Source: Lacinutrix venerupis (GTDB taxonomy: Bacteria > Bacteroidota > Bacteroidia > Flavobacteriales > Flavobacteriaceae). Taken from it: a stretch of DNA of 64,000 bases. A program made the translations under genes and the position numbers. Location of the stretch: NCBI RefSeq assembly GCF_003663945.1, contig NZ_RCCH01000004.1, positions 62,001-126,000 of the forward strand, given 5' to 3'. This document shows, piece by piece, positions 26,391 through 37,749 of the stretch; the stretch's first letter is position 1, and every line of letters starts with the position of its first letter. A model generated the notes under the pieces. The model made no database searches. It worked only from the letters and a program-made list of their open reading frames with translations, and was not told the DNA's origin.

Positions 26391-27275
26391 TTAACTTTCA
26401 AACTGCTTTATAAAGTTTGCTATTTTAATTTTTAAATCATCTGAAGCGACAACAAGTGGTAATCGAACTGTGTCGTTACAAAGATTTAGGGCTTGCAATA
26501 CAGCTTTAATTCCTGCTGGATTGTTTTCTGAAAAAATAAGACTTGTTATTTCCATTAATTTAAAATGAAGCTTAAATGCTTGTTTAGCATCTCCTTCTCT
26601 ACCTAGTGCTATCATTTTTGAAAATGGTTTTGGAAATGCTTGTCCAATTACCGATATTACTCCATCTCCTCCAGCTAAAGCTACTGGTAAAGCCAAATCA
26701 TCGTCTCCCGATATAACTCCAAATCCTTCTGGCTTATCTTTTAACAATTGTAAATATTGGGCAACATTATTACCTGCTTCTTTTACTGCTACAATATTTT
26801 TGAAGTCGTTTGCTAACCTTATTGTTGTTTCTGGAAGCATATTAGATGCTGTTCTACCTGGCACATTATATAAAATAATTGGTACAGGAGATACTTGTGA
26901 AACAGTTTTAAAATGTTGATATATTCCTTCTTGAGTTGGTTTACTATAGTATGGAGATACAGATAGAATTCCTGCAAAATTAGATAAATCTGTTGTCTTA
27001 ATTTCTTCTATAACTGCATTTGTATTGTTTCCTCCAATACCTAAAACTAGTGGCAATCTATCATTATTAGTTTTAATTATGGCATCGATTATGTCTTGCT
27101 TTTCTTGCTTTGTTATAGTTACACTTTCGCCTGTTGTACCACTAATTACTATATAATTAGTACCATTTTTTATATTATATTCTACAATATTAGCTAGTGC
27201 TTTAAAATCTACTTCACCTTCTGTTGTAAATGGTGTAACTATTGCAATTCCTGTACCTAAAAAAGGATTTTTCAT
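26391..27275 (-). CDS. dapA: 4-hydroxy-tetrahydrodipicolinate synthase
   Basis: DapA condenses pyruvate with aspartate semialdehyde, the entry step to lysine and diaminopimelate. The 294-residue TIM barrel has GTTGES (46-51), YNVPGRT with Tyr136, and the Schiff-base Lys165 in IVAVKEAG; DDDLALPVALAGGDGVISV is the conserved late strand. It is 3 bases downstream of the DUF6913 gene, so the two are one operon. DapF, another enzyme of the same pathway, is encoded about 19 kb away. Confidence 0.95.
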   Translation of the reverse strand: MKNPFLGTGIAIVTPFTTEGEVDFKALANIVEYNIKNGTNYIVISGTTGESVTITKQEKQDIIDAIIKTNNDRLPLVLGIGGNNTNAVIEEIKTTDLSNFAGILSVSPYYSKPTQEGIYQHFKTVSQVSPVPIILYNVPGRTASNMLPETTIRLANDFKNIVAVKEAGNNVAQYLQLLKDKPEGFGVISGDDDLALPVALAGGDGVISVIGQAFPKPFSKMIALGREGDAKQAFKLHFKLMEITSLIFSENNPAGIKAVLQALNLCNDTVRLPLVVASDDLKIKIANFIKQFES

Positions 27276-27278
27276 TAT

Positions 27279-27797
27279 TTATATTTTATTTAGAATATTC
27301 AAATATTTTTTTAATTCTGAAGTAAATGTTTTAAAATCATTCATTTCAGTTTTTATAATCAAATCGTTTACACGCTCGTCTGTTTCTAAAACGCCGACTT
27401 TAAATTTTGATTTTGAAGAAACAGTTAAAAGTTTTAAATGTGTTGTGTCGTTTTTAAAATAACTTATTAACAAATCGAATTCTTTATTTAAAAACTGTTG
27501 CAATTCTTTATCTTTTATAACGCCTTTCCACCCTAAATGTTTTAATGTAAAGGTTGGCTTAAAAGTATTTTCTTCTTTTTTAACTTGCTCTTTAAAAGCA
27601 ATAATTTCTATTTCTTCTTTATTTAAATATAAATTTTTAGCTAAAAAATTAAAATCTGGAAGATTATCTATCTCTTCTGCATTAAAAATAACTCCTATAC
27701 TATTAATCTTACTATTTGATTGTGAGACAACTCTATTTTTTAACCTAGAATTAATATAGTTTTTATTAGATTTTTCTTTTAATCCTTTTAAAATCAT
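27279..27797 (-). CDS. DUF6913 family protein
   Basis: A 172-residue soluble protein of a family I associate with flavobacteria (DUF6913). It begins with a very basic helix (MILKGLKEKSNKNYINSRLK) and has a Rossmann-like core, INSIGVIFNAEEIDNLP and GVLETDERVNDLIIK. No catalytic motif is visible. It sits 3 bases before dapA, which suggests a role linked to peptidoglycan precursor or lysine synthesis, or just shared expression. A -7 box is 19-26 bases upstream, divergent from the 5'-nucleotidase lipoprotein gene. Confidence 0.72.
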   Translation of the reverse strand: MILKGLKEKSNKNYINSRLKNRVVSQSNSKINSIGVIFNAEEIDNLPDFNFLAKNLYLNKEEIEIIAFKEQVKKEENTFKPTFTLKHLGWKGVIKDKELQQFLNKEFDLLISYFKNDTTHLKLLTVSSKSKFKVGVLETDERVNDLIIKTEMNDFKTFTSELKKYLNILNKI

Positions 27798-27815
27798 TTA
27801 TATTTAAACTTTGTA

Positions 27816-27823
27816 CAAAAGTA
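27816..27823 (-). promoter_or_regulatory. -7 promoter box of the DUF6913-dapA operon
   Basis: TACTTTTG on the - strand, 19 bases from the ATG at 27797, an exact TAnnTTTG match in the divergent intergenic region. Confidence 0.42.
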
Positions 27824-27867
27824 GGAAAATCGACCACATGTTTTCTAAAAAAAACCAAGTATTACAC

Positions 27868-28629
27868 ATGAAAAAAAAACACTTATTAAATTTAACGCTA
27901 CTTCTTATTTTCTTTTACTCATGTAAACAAGAACCGTATTCAATTTCTAAAATTGAAGGTAAACAAATTGCTATAAAAGATAGACTTGAATTAGATAAAG
28001 ATTTTGACTCTTTAATTTCACCATATAGAGAACAACTAGAAAAAGATATGCATAGAGTATTATCTTATGCTCCAAAAACTTATACAAAAAGCGATGGCGA
28101 CTTAAATACAGCTATTGGTAATTTAATGGCAGATGTTGTTTTTTCTGAAGGAAACCCAATATTTAACAAAAGAACTGGTAAAAATATTGATATTGTTTTA
28201 TTAAATCACGGTGGCATTAGATCCATAATTTCTAAAGGAAACATTACCACAGAAACAGCTTTTAAAGTTATGCCTTTTGAAAACAGTATTGTTGTTGTAG
28301 CTCTTAAAGGACAACAAATAGACAGCATGATGCATTATTTAAGCGAAGCTAAAAGAGCTCATCCTGTTCGTGGTATAACATTAACTTTAGACAAAAACTA
28401 TAAAATTTCTAATGCTTTAGTTAATAAAAAACCAATAGAAAAAGACAAAACTTACTATGTAGCAACTAACGATTATTTATATGACGGTGGAGACAGAATG
28501 CGTTTTTTTAAACCTAACGACTCGGTTTATTATTTAGATTATAAAATTAGAAATGCTATGATTGATTACTTTAAAAAAGTAGATACGATTAACCCGAAAA
28601 TTGATAACAGATTTACCCAAACCAAATAA
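27868..28629 (+). CDS. 5'-nucleotidase C-terminal domain lipoprotein
   Basis: I start at the ATG at 27868 (the 19 codons before it only add basic residues), giving a 253-residue protein with a lipoprotein signal, MKKKHLLNLTLLLIFFYSC, Cys19 lipidated. The body is the substrate-binding C-terminal domain of UshA-like 5'-nucleotidases: DGDLNTAIGNLMADVV, IVLLNHGGIRS, GNITTETAFKVMPFENSIVVV, and YYVATNDYLYDGGDRM, the purine-stacking region. The metal-binding half is not here but in the next gene, 9 bases downstream, so domain order is reversed against UshA. Confidence 0.85.
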   Translation: MKKKHLLNLTLLLIFFYSCKQEPYSISKIEGKQIAIKDRLELDKDFDSLISPYREQLEKDMHRVLSYAPKTYTKSDGDLNTAIGNLMADVVFSEGNPIFNKRTGKNIDIVLLNHGGIRSIISKGNITTETAFKVMPFENSIVVVALKGQQIDSMMHYLSEAKRAHPVRGITLTLDKNYKISNALVNKKPIEKDKTYYVATNDYLYDGGDRMRFFKPNDSVYYLDYKIRNAMIDYFKKVDTINPKIDNRFTQTK

Positions 28630-28638
28630 TTTAAAAAA

Positions 28639-29556
28639 ATGAAACGTAGAACATTTATTCAACAATCATCGGCTGCAACAGCATTAGTAACTCTTGGTGG
28701 ATTTGGTTTTCAATCTTGTAATTCGGCAATAAAAACAAAAAAAATAACAATACTGCATACAAACGATGTGCATAGCCATATAGATCCTTTTAGCCCAGAA
28801 GATGGCAGAAACGCTAACCAAGGCGGAGTTGCTAGACGCGCAAGTTTAGTTGAGTCTATTAGAAATGAAAATCCAAATACACTTTTATTAGATGCTGGTG
28901 ATATTTTTCAAGGCACTCCATATTTTAACTATTATGGCGGCGAATTAGAATTTAAACTTATGTCTAAAATGAAATATGATGCTGCAACTATTGGTAATCA
29001 TGATTTCGACAATGGTATAGATGGTTTGTATGCGCAATTACCTCATGCCGATTTTAAATTTTTATCTGCTAATTATAATTTTAAAAATACAATAATGGAT
29101 ACGCATGTTAAACCTTATCATGTGTTTATTAAAGAAGGTATTAAAATTGGTGTTTTTGGTTTAGGTATTAAGCTAGATGGCTTAGTTGACAAAAAAATGT
29201 ATAAAGAAACAGAGTATTTAGATCCTGTAGAGATTGCTACAGATATGTCTAGAATTTTAAAAAATGAAGAGCAATGCGACTTAGTTATTTGCCTATCTCA
29301 TTTAGGATATTATTACTCTAAAAACCCAAATAAAATTTGTGACCTTGTTCTTGCAAAAGAAACAAGAGATATCGATTTAATTATTGGTGGCCATACACAC
29401 ACTTTTTTACCAAAGCCTACAGTAGCGCAAAATAAAGATGGTAAAAACGTATTAGTAAACCAAGTAGGTTGTTATGGTATTAATTTAGGTAAAATTGATT
29501 TCTTTTTTGATGCTGACAAAAACAAAACTGCAAATGGAACTTCTATAATAGTGTAA
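28639..29556 (+). CDS. 5'-nucleotidase metallophosphoesterase domain protein, Tat-exported
   Basis: A 305-residue metallophosphoesterase, the catalytic half of an UshA-like 5'-nucleotidase. Metal ligands are seen in ILHTNDVHSHID (D43, H45), LDAGDIFQGTP, IGNHDFDNG and IGGHTHTF. The N-terminus MKRRTFIQQS is a twin-arginine (Tat) signal, and Cys27 in GFGFQSC could also be lipidated. It is 9 bases after the lipoprotein with the C-terminal domain. Together the two proteins add up to about 558 residues, the size of whole UshA. They probably form one extracytoplasmic enzyme, releasing nucleosides from nucleotides. Confidence 0.88.
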   Translation: MKRRTFIQQSSAATALVTLGGFGFQSCNSAIKTKKITILHTNDVHSHIDPFSPEDGRNANQGGVARRASLVESIRNENPNTLLLDAGDIFQGTPYFNYYGGELEFKLMSKMKYDAATIGNHDFDNGIDGLYAQLPHADFKFLSANYNFKNTIMDTHVKPYHVFIKEGIKIGVFGLGIKLDGLVDKKMYKETEYLDPVEIATDMSRILKNEEQCDLVICLSHLGYYYSKNPNKICDLVLAKETRDIDLIIGGHTHTFLPKPTVAQNKDGKNVLVNQVGCYGINLGKIDFFFDADKNKTANGTSIIV

Positions 29557-29560
29557 TAAA

Positions 29561-29602
29561 TAATAATTAATAACGACTAAACTTAGTAGTTATTAATTAT
29601 TA
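29561..29602. terminator. AT-rich hairpin after the 5'-nucleotidase pair
   Basis: Arms 29561-29579 and 29584-29602 pair over 19 bases with one mismatch, around a 4-base loop. It begins 4 bases after the stop codon. There is no clean T-run, so it may be a factor-assisted terminator or a stability hairpin ahead of the DoxX gene. Confidence 0.5.
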
Positions 29603-29615
29603 ACATTATGCTTTT

Positions 29616-29990
29616 ATGAGAGCCAAAATACTATTAGGATTACGCATTGTTATTGCCATTATTTTAATACAAACTTTAAGATATAAATTTACTGGACATC
29701 CAGATAGTGTTTACATTTTCACTCAAGTTGGCATGGAGCCTTACGGTCGTATTGCTATTGGAATTTTAGAGCTTGTTGCTGGAATATTACTATTAATTCC
29801 TAAAACAGTATGGGTTGGAACTCTACTTACTATTGGTATAATTGGCGGCGCAATATTTTTACACATAACACAACTTGGAATAAGTGTTAATGGAGATAAT
29901 GGCATATTATTTTATACAGCATTAATAACATTTATTCTTTCTTGTATTGTTTTATTCTACAACAGAAAAAAAATTCCGATTTTAAAATAA
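29616..29990 (+). CDS. DoxX family membrane protein
   Basis: A 124-residue protein with four membrane helices (about 5-20, 45-62, 67-86 and 97-117), the DoxX/SURF4-like layout. RYKFTGHPDSVYIFTQVGMEPYGR followed by GILELVAGILLLIP is the family signature: the loop precedes a Gly/Glu-containing second helix. Functions proposed for the family include thiol or quinone oxidation in the membrane, but none is shown for this subgroup. Its 3' end overlaps the convergent membrane-protein gene by 9 bases. Confidence 0.82.
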   Translation: MRAKILLGLRIVIAIILIQTLRYKFTGHPDSVYIFTQVGMEPYGRIAIGILELVAGILLLIPKTVWVGTLLTIGIIGGAIFLHITQLGISVNGDNGILFYTALITFILSCIVLFYNRKKIPILK

Positions 29991-30698
29991 TACTTTATAA
30001 TATTTATTCATTTTAGAAACAATATAAAAATACACAAGAGAGAAACCTATAATTAAAAGTATAGAATAAATTACACTTAGTATATAGTCTGAAGAAACAA
30101 ACACATATGCCACTCTTACTGTTTCAGAAAACACAATACAAACACTTGCTAAAAAAAGTATTAATCCTTTCTTAGAATCATGATACAAATAGTTAATTAA
30201 TGAAAAAGAAAGCAACAATAATATGCTAATATTATAAAGGCATTCTATTAAAAAATCTAATGTATAAACTTTAATAGTACTATCTGCTAAAATCATTTGA
30301 TTTAAGGTAAAAATTAAATAACCATTAAATATAAATAGTACAAAAATTGGTAATTTAAATTTACTCATTAATATTTTTAAATTAATACGCTTAGCTATGT
30401 ATAACAGTAAGTTTAAATAGCCAAATATATAAGCGATATTACTAATTCTAGGTAAAACACTAACATCGAAATAACTAAAAGCCTTTATAAACTCTGCAAA
30501 TGCGGAAGAAATTAAAAAGATTGCAAAAAATTTACTTTTATTTTCTGATACGGTAAAATATAAATACACTAAAAAAGAAAGTATAAAAGCTCTTAAATAG
30601 CTTGATAGTTTAACAAGGTCAAACAAGACGCTAACCATAAACAAACAAGTGATTATAACAAGAAGGCTTGTTATACACTGTAATTTTGTGATTTTCAT
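29982..30698 (-). CDS. Unknown polytopic membrane protein, paralogue 1
   Basis: A 238-residue protein starting at the ATG at 30698 (MKITKLQCITSLLV). About seven or eight hydrophobic segments cover nearly the whole chain, with short charged loops. I do not recognise a characterised family; the layout is somewhat like YhhN/TMEM86 lysoplasmalogenases, but I see no proof. It is clearly related to the next gene upstream (both have a NIAYI/NISYI helix, a central LLLSFSLINYLYH / VLLSLSFLNYIHN motif and ILFLASVCIVFSE / VLFLSCFLIAFSE). It overlaps the convergent DoxX gene by 9 bases. Confidence 0.65.
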   Translation of the reverse strand: MKITKLQCITSLLVIITCLFMVSVLFDLVKLSSYLRAFILSFLVYLYFTVSENKSKFFAIFLISSAFAEFIKAFSYFDVSVLPRISNIAYIFGYLNLLLYIAKRINLKILMSKFKLPIFVLFIFNGYLIFTLNQMILADSTIKVYTLDFLIECLYNISILLLLSFSLINYLYHDSKKGLILFLASVCIVFSETVRVAYVFVSSDYILSVIYSILLIIGFSLVYFYIVSKMNKYYKVLF

Positions 30699-30807
30699 TA
30701 TAATAGATTTAAGGGAAAGTAAATATATAAGAAAATAAACCAATAAACGTTAAAATATACACTTAATCGACGAAATACACGTAATTAAATTGTATTTGAA
30801 AGAAAAA

Positions 30808-31527
30808 CTATACAAGTAAACTATTCGTTTCCTCTTCAGGTGCTATAAGAATATGGCTATAGAGCAACGACACACCAAAAAAGAAAAACACTGTAGACAT
30901 ATAATCTAATACAATATCCTCATCAATAAAGTAATATGTAATCAATATAAACTCTGAAAAAGCTATTAAAAAACAAGACAGAAATAACACCAAATATTTC
31001 CTTATGTTGTTATGGATATAGTTTAAAAAAGAAAGAGACAGTAATACTACTAAAGATAAATTATATACAAATTCGACAATATGAACCGCAACATCTAATT
31101 GAGACTCAAAGTTTATAGGTTTGACCAAGTTTATAAAAAAATAAAGAATATAAATACTCAATAACAACAACACTATAAAATAAAATAGATACTTTTTAAA
31201 TATCACTTTAAAATTTAGGCCATTTACAACATAAAGAATAAGAAAAAAATATGCAATTATGTAAGAAATATTACATAAGTAATAATAAATGTTTTCGTCT
31301 GGATTATACAGAAACATACTAACAAGTTCTCCTACTGTATAACACAAAAAAAACAGTATTAATGTAATACTTTTAGCTCCTTTTTTAAAAAAATAGAACA
31401 ATGCTAAAACGGGAACAAACATTAGCTCTAAATTATAAGATATTGTGCTAAACCCAAACACATCTAAAAGCACTATTATTAAAATAATAGCCATGGATAA
31501 AATAATAAATTTACTTTGTTTGGACAT
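30808..31527 (-). CDS. Unknown polytopic membrane protein, paralogue 2
   Basis: A 239-residue protein beginning MSKQSKFIILSMAIILI at the ATG at 31527; an in-frame TTG 42 bases upstream gives only a poor extension. It has about eight hydrophobic segments and the same landmark motifs as its downstream paralogue 109 bases away, so the two arose by tandem duplication. Conserved acidic residues inside helices (the E in CFLIAFSEF, matched by CIVFSET) are the best candidates for functional positions. The C-terminus ends in a short acidic tail (IAPEEETN). Function unknown. Confidence 0.65.
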   Translation of the reverse strand: MSKQSKFIILSMAIILIIVLLDVFGFSTISYNLELMFVPVLALFYFFKKGAKSITLILFFLCYTVGELVSMFLYNPDENIYYYLCNISYIIAYFFLILYVVNGLNFKVIFKKYLFYFIVLLLLSIYILYFFINLVKPINFESQLDVAVHIVEFVYNLSLVVLLSLSFLNYIHNNIRKYLVLFLSCFLIAFSEFILITYYFIDEDIVLDYMSTVFFFFGVSLLYSHILIAPEEETNSLLV

Positions 31528-31629
31528 AAAGGGCTTAAAGGTAATGAAATACCAAATTAACGGTTTCAACTATTAAGAAACAAAAAAAATTAACACTAAA
31601 TTACTTACAAATTTATTTTTATTTTAAAA

Positions 31630-34203
<2,574 letters not shown>

Positions 34204-34204
<1 letters not shown>

Positions 34205-35070
34205 TATATATTTGCTTTTAACATTCGGTTTTTATTAAAAATATCTTTTAATATTTCTACATTTTTAAACCCAAAACTTTCAACTAGATCTTTGGTTTCC
34301 TCTCCTAAATACTCGTTTATTTCGAAAAATAATTGTCCGTTTTGTTTCAATTTATTTTTGGCAAATTTTGTAATCGCTCTATAAAATATTAAAGGATCAT
34401 TATCTTCTACAAATAATGCCAAATGTGGCTCGTTATTTAAAACGTTATTTTGTATTTCTACCTTTTCCAAATTACGAACATAAGGCGGATTAGATACTAT
34501 AATATTAAACTCTAAATTTTTAAATAATGTGTCACAATCATCATCTTTTAAGATACTTCCTTCTAGAAAATTAATATCTACATTATTTAAAGTGGCATTT
34601 TCTTTAGCTTTTTCTATTGCTTTTTCCGAAACATCTAAAGCATACAGTTGTGCATTATTTAAGTTTTTTGCTAAAGCAATAGCTATACAACCACTTCCGG
34701 TTCCAATATCTAAAATTGATAATTGAGTTGATGCTTTATTTTTTTTAGAGTCTATTATTAACTGTACCAACTCTTCCGTTTCCGGTCTTGGTATTAATGT
34801 ATTTTCATTAACTTTAAATGGTAAACCAAAAAATTCGGTTTCACCTAATATATATTGAATAGGCTGCTCTTTTTTTAATGCTTCTAAAGCATCAAAAATT
34901 GGCTGCTGCTCTTCTTTTGTTATAGAAATGTTTCTATTTAAGGCTATATCTAATCTTGAAATATTATAAAAAGCCTCTGTACACAAAAAGAAAAAACTAG
35001 ACACTTCTTCTTTGCCATAAATAACATCTAACGTTTCGTGAAATATATTTTCTAAATCTTTTACTAACAC
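34204..35070 (-). CDS. prmC: Peptide chain release factor N5-glutamine methyltransferase
   Basis: PrmC methylates the GGQ glutamine of release factors, raising termination efficiency. The 288 residues show an N-terminal helical domain, PRPETEELVQLII, the SAM loop ILDIGTGSGCIAIALA and the catalytic NPPY in IIVSNPPYVRN. The start is GTG at 35070, giving MLVKDLENIF; no ATG lies between it and the GNAT gene 12 bases upstream. It runs into the LOG-family gene. Confidence 0.93.
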
Positions 35071-35082
35071 AATTAACTTTAT

Positions 35083-35562
35083 TTATAATAAATCTTTAAT
35101 CATCCATATTGAACAAGAGTTATGTCCTGTATCACCTAATGGCTCTTTTAAATGTTTAAAACCAAATGATTCGTAAATATGAATTGCAGCTTTTAATTGT
35201 GGAGCAGACTCTATATAACACTGCTTATAACCCATCTTTTTTGCAGAATCTATACATTTTTTAAACAATAGTTTACCATAACCTTTTCCTCTAATTTTTG
35301 GTGAAAAGTACATTTTTTGAAGTTCGCAAACTGTACTTTTAAAACCGTTTAAAGTTTTTATACCTGCTCCACCATGTATTTCTCCATCAACATCGATTAC
35401 ATAGTAAACATCGTTTTTATTTTTGTAAGATTGATACATTATTTTTGTTTCTGGATCTGCATAAGCAGTACCTTTTAAAGGAATATTAAATTCTGGAAAA
35501 CATGCACGTATAACACCTTCTATCTGCACATTATCTTCAAGCATAATTTCTCTAATAACCAT
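35083..35562 (-). CDS. GNAT family N-acetyltransferase
   Basis: A 159-residue acetyltransferase. I start at the ATG at 35562 (MVIREIMLEDNVQIEG); a GTG five codons upstream is also possible. The acetyl-CoA loop is KIRGKGYGKLLFKKCI (R/Q-x-x-G-x-G/A pattern), followed by GYKQCYIESA and YESFGFKHL. The substrate, a small amine or protein N-terminus, is not known. It is the first gene of the run to ligA. Confidence 0.85.
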   Translation of the reverse strand: MVIREIMLEDNVQIEGVIRACFPEFNIPLKGTAYADPETKIMYQSYKNKNDVYYVIDVDGEIHGGAGIKTLNGFKSTVCELQKMYFSPKIRGKGYGKLLFKKCIDSAKKMGYKQCYIESAPQLKAAIHIYESFGFKHLKEPLGDTGHNSCSIWMIKDLL

Positions 35563-35650
35563 ATTATTTTTACTCACTTTATTATAGTATTTTTACGCAG
35601 TATTTTGAGGTTGAATATACAGCAATACCAATTAAATTAAAAAAATCAAG

Positions 35651-36106
35651 ATGAAGAAACTTATAATCTTATTAACAATTACATGTTGCTTTTTAAGCTG
35701 TAAATTTAAGGAAAAACCAGAATTTTTGCGTGTTGAAAATATAGCAGTTGCAGAGTCTAATAGCGAATTTATTGTTGTTACCGCAGACGCTTTTTTTAAC
35801 AACCCAAACAGTGTTGGCGGAAAATTAGAAACCGAAGGCATTATTATTACCGTAAATGGTATTGAAGCTGCCACTGTATCTTCTAAAGAATTTGATGTAC
35901 CTGCAAAAAAAGATTTTTCAATTCCGTTATCGGCAAATATTCCTACTAGTAAAATTTTAAATCTTAATAACCTTAGTGGTTTATTAAGTAGCGTACTTAA
36001 TAAAACAGTTAAAGTACAATACCAAGGTGAAATTAAATATAAAGTTTTTGGATTTTCCCATAAATACAATATCGATGAAATTGAAGATGTAAAAATTAAA
36101 ATTTAA
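35651..36106 (+). CDS. LEA type 2-like lipoprotein
   Basis: A 151-residue lipoprotein: signal MKKLIILLTITCCFLSC with Cys17 as the lipidated residue, then a beta-sandwich domain (RVENIAVAESNSEFIVVTADAFFNNPNSVGGKL and EFDVPAKKDFSIPLSANIP) of the kind seen in LEA/WHy-domain proteins. Such domains are structural and may bind envelope partners; no function can be given. Its stop is 1 base before the ribD start, so the two are coupled. The long antisense frame over it is a shadow. Confidence 0.72.
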   Translation: MKKLIILLTITCCFLSCKFKEKPEFLRVENIAVAESNSEFIVVTADAFFNNPNSVGGKLETEGIIITVNGIEAATVSSKEFDVPAKKDFSIPLSANIPTSKILNLNNLSGLLSSVLNKTVKVQYQGEIKYKVFGFSHKYNIDEIEDVKIKI

Positions 36107-36107
36107 T

Positions 36108-37094
36108 TTGAATACACACCAAACATATATGCACCGAGCAATACAAATTGCCAAAAACGGATTAGGAAAAACTCGTCCAAATCCTATGGTTGGTGCTGTA
36201 ATAGTATATAATAACAAAATAATAAGCGAAGGTTTTACAAGTAAATACGGTGGTAACCATGCTGAAGTAAATGCAATAAATGCAGTTAAAGACAAATCTC
36301 TTTTACAACAAAGCACACTTTACGTAACACTTGAACCTTGTTCTCATTATGGAAAAACACCTCCATGCAGCGATTTAATTATACATTATAAAATACCTAA
36401 TGTAGTTATTGGATGTGTTGATGATAATCCTGAAGTTGCTGGAAAAGGAATAAAAAAATTAATAGATTCTGGATGCAAAGTTACTGTTGGCGTTTTAGAA
36501 TCTAAATGTAAGGCGCACCATAAACGCTTTTTTACTTTCCACAACAAACAACGTCCTTATATTATATTAAAATGGGCAGAAACTAACAATGGATTTATAG
36601 CACCTGCAACAAAAAATGAACAAAAACCTATTTGGATTACTAATAAAACATCAAGACAATTAGTACATAAATGGCGTGCAGAAGAACAAGCCATTTTAGT
36701 AGGGACCAATACAGTAGTTAAAGATAACCCAACCTTAACTGTTAGAGATTGGACTGGCGAAAACCCAATTCGTGTAGTTTTAGATAAAAACAATTTGCTT
36801 TCTAAAGCGTATAATATTTTTAATACTGAAGCTGAAACTTTAATTATTAAAGAGCAGTCTTTAAAAGAAACTTGCCAATATTTATATAAAAAAAATATTA
36901 ATTCTATAATTATAGAAGGCGGAGCAAAAACACTTCAGTTGTTTATAGACAAAGAACTTTGGGATGAAGCAAGAGTATTTAAAGGAGCTATAGAATTTAA
37001 AGAAGGCGTTAAAGCTCCTGTTTTTTCTGGAAATTTAATTTCTGAACAAACAATTTTTAATGACGTGTTGAAAATTTACGAACGTAAACATTAA
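36108..37094 (+). CDS. ribD: Riboflavin biosynthesis bifunctional deaminase/reductase
   Basis: RibD deaminates the pyrimidine intermediate of riboflavin synthesis and then reduces its ribose. The N-terminal deaminase domain (1-145) has the zinc motif HAEVNAI and TLEPCSHYGKTPPCSD; the C-terminal reductase domain has RPYIILKWAETNNGFIA, AILVGTNTVVKDNPTLTVR and IIIEGGAKTLQ. The start is TTG at 36108; an internal ATG at codon 8 would cut the conserved first helix. No FMN riboswitch is possible, as the lipoprotein gene is directly before it. Confidence 0.93.
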   Translation: MNTHQTYMHRAIQIAKNGLGKTRPNPMVGAVIVYNNKIISEGFTSKYGGNHAEVNAINAVKDKSLLQQSTLYVTLEPCSHYGKTPPCSDLIIHYKIPNVVIGCVDDNPEVAGKGIKKLIDSGCKVTVGVLESKCKAHHKRFFTFHNKQRPYIILKWAETNNGFIAPATKNEQKPIWITNKTSRQLVHKWRAEEQAILVGTNTVVKDNPTLTVRDWTGENPIRVVLDKNNLLSKAYNIFNTEAETLIIKEQSLKETCQYLYKKNINSIIIEGGAKTLQLFIDKELWDEARVFKGAIEFKEGVKAPVFSGNLISEQTIFNDVLKIYERKH

Positions 37095-37137
37095 TTTAAA
37101 CGTTTAAAACACACAAATAAAAGCGTAACAATACTAA

Positions 37138-37749
37138 ATGATAAAAACTATAATATTCGATTTCGGAGACGTATTTATTAATCTTGATAAAGAAGGTGCC
37201 ATGTTAAATGCTTTAGAGTTATTTGAATTAGAAGAACTTTCTGAAGAATTAATAGCCATAAACACACTATACGAGCAAGGCTTAATTTCTACTGCTGAAT
37301 TTATAGAGTTTTACACTCAAAACTTTCCTAAACTATCTAAAAAAGAAATTATTGAAGCTTGGAATTACATTTTATGCGACTTTCCTCCTAAACGATTAGA
37401 TTTTATAAAACAATTAGCTAAAGACAACAAGTATAATCTTATTCTACTTAGTAATACAAACGAACTTCATATTAATTGCATAAAAGAGAATGTTCCTTTT
37501 TATGAAGAATTTAAATCTGCTTTTAATGTTTTTTATTTATCACATGAAATAAATTTAAGAAAACCCAATACCAATATTTTTGAATTTGTATTAAAAGAAA
37601 ACAATTTAAAAGCCGAAGACTGCCTTTTTATAGACGATACAATAGAGAATACTCAAGCTGCAGCTAAACTTGGTATTCATGTATGGAATAACAACCCAAA
37701 AATTGAAGATATAATCGATTTGTTTACCATAAAAAACAACTTATTTTGA
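37138..37749 (+). CDS. HAD-family phosphatase
   Basis: A 203-residue HAD subfamily IA hydrolase. Motif I is IFDFGDVFINLD (nucleophile D8), motif II is LILLSNTN, motif III the Lys in REINLRKPN-like LSHEINLRKPNTNIF, and motif IV is DCLFIDDTIENTQAA. Cap sequences are of the small alpha type. Such enzymes dephosphorylate small sugar phosphates or nucleotides; the specific substrate is not known. Its end overlaps the start of the EamA transporter by 4 bases (TTGA). Confidence 0.86.
   Translation: MIKTIIFDFGDVFINLDKEGAMLNALELFELEELSEELIAINTLYEQGLISTAEFIEFYTQNFPKLSKKEIIEAWNYILCDFPPKRLDFIKQLAKDNKYNLILLSNTNELHINCIKENVPFYEEFKSAFNVFYLSHEINLRKPNTNIFEFVLKENNLKAEDCLFIDDTIENTQAAAKLGIHVWNNNPKIEDIIDLFTIKNNLF

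Noticed and set aside
35632-36069. 145-codon frame on the - strand over the LEA-like lipoprotein
   Set aside because: The + strand protein has a proper lipoprotein signal and conserved domain; the reverse frame is a shadow, with no family features.
36080-36107. FMN riboswitch before ribD
   Set aside because: The preceding lipoprotein gene ends 1 base before ribD; there is no room for a riboswitch.
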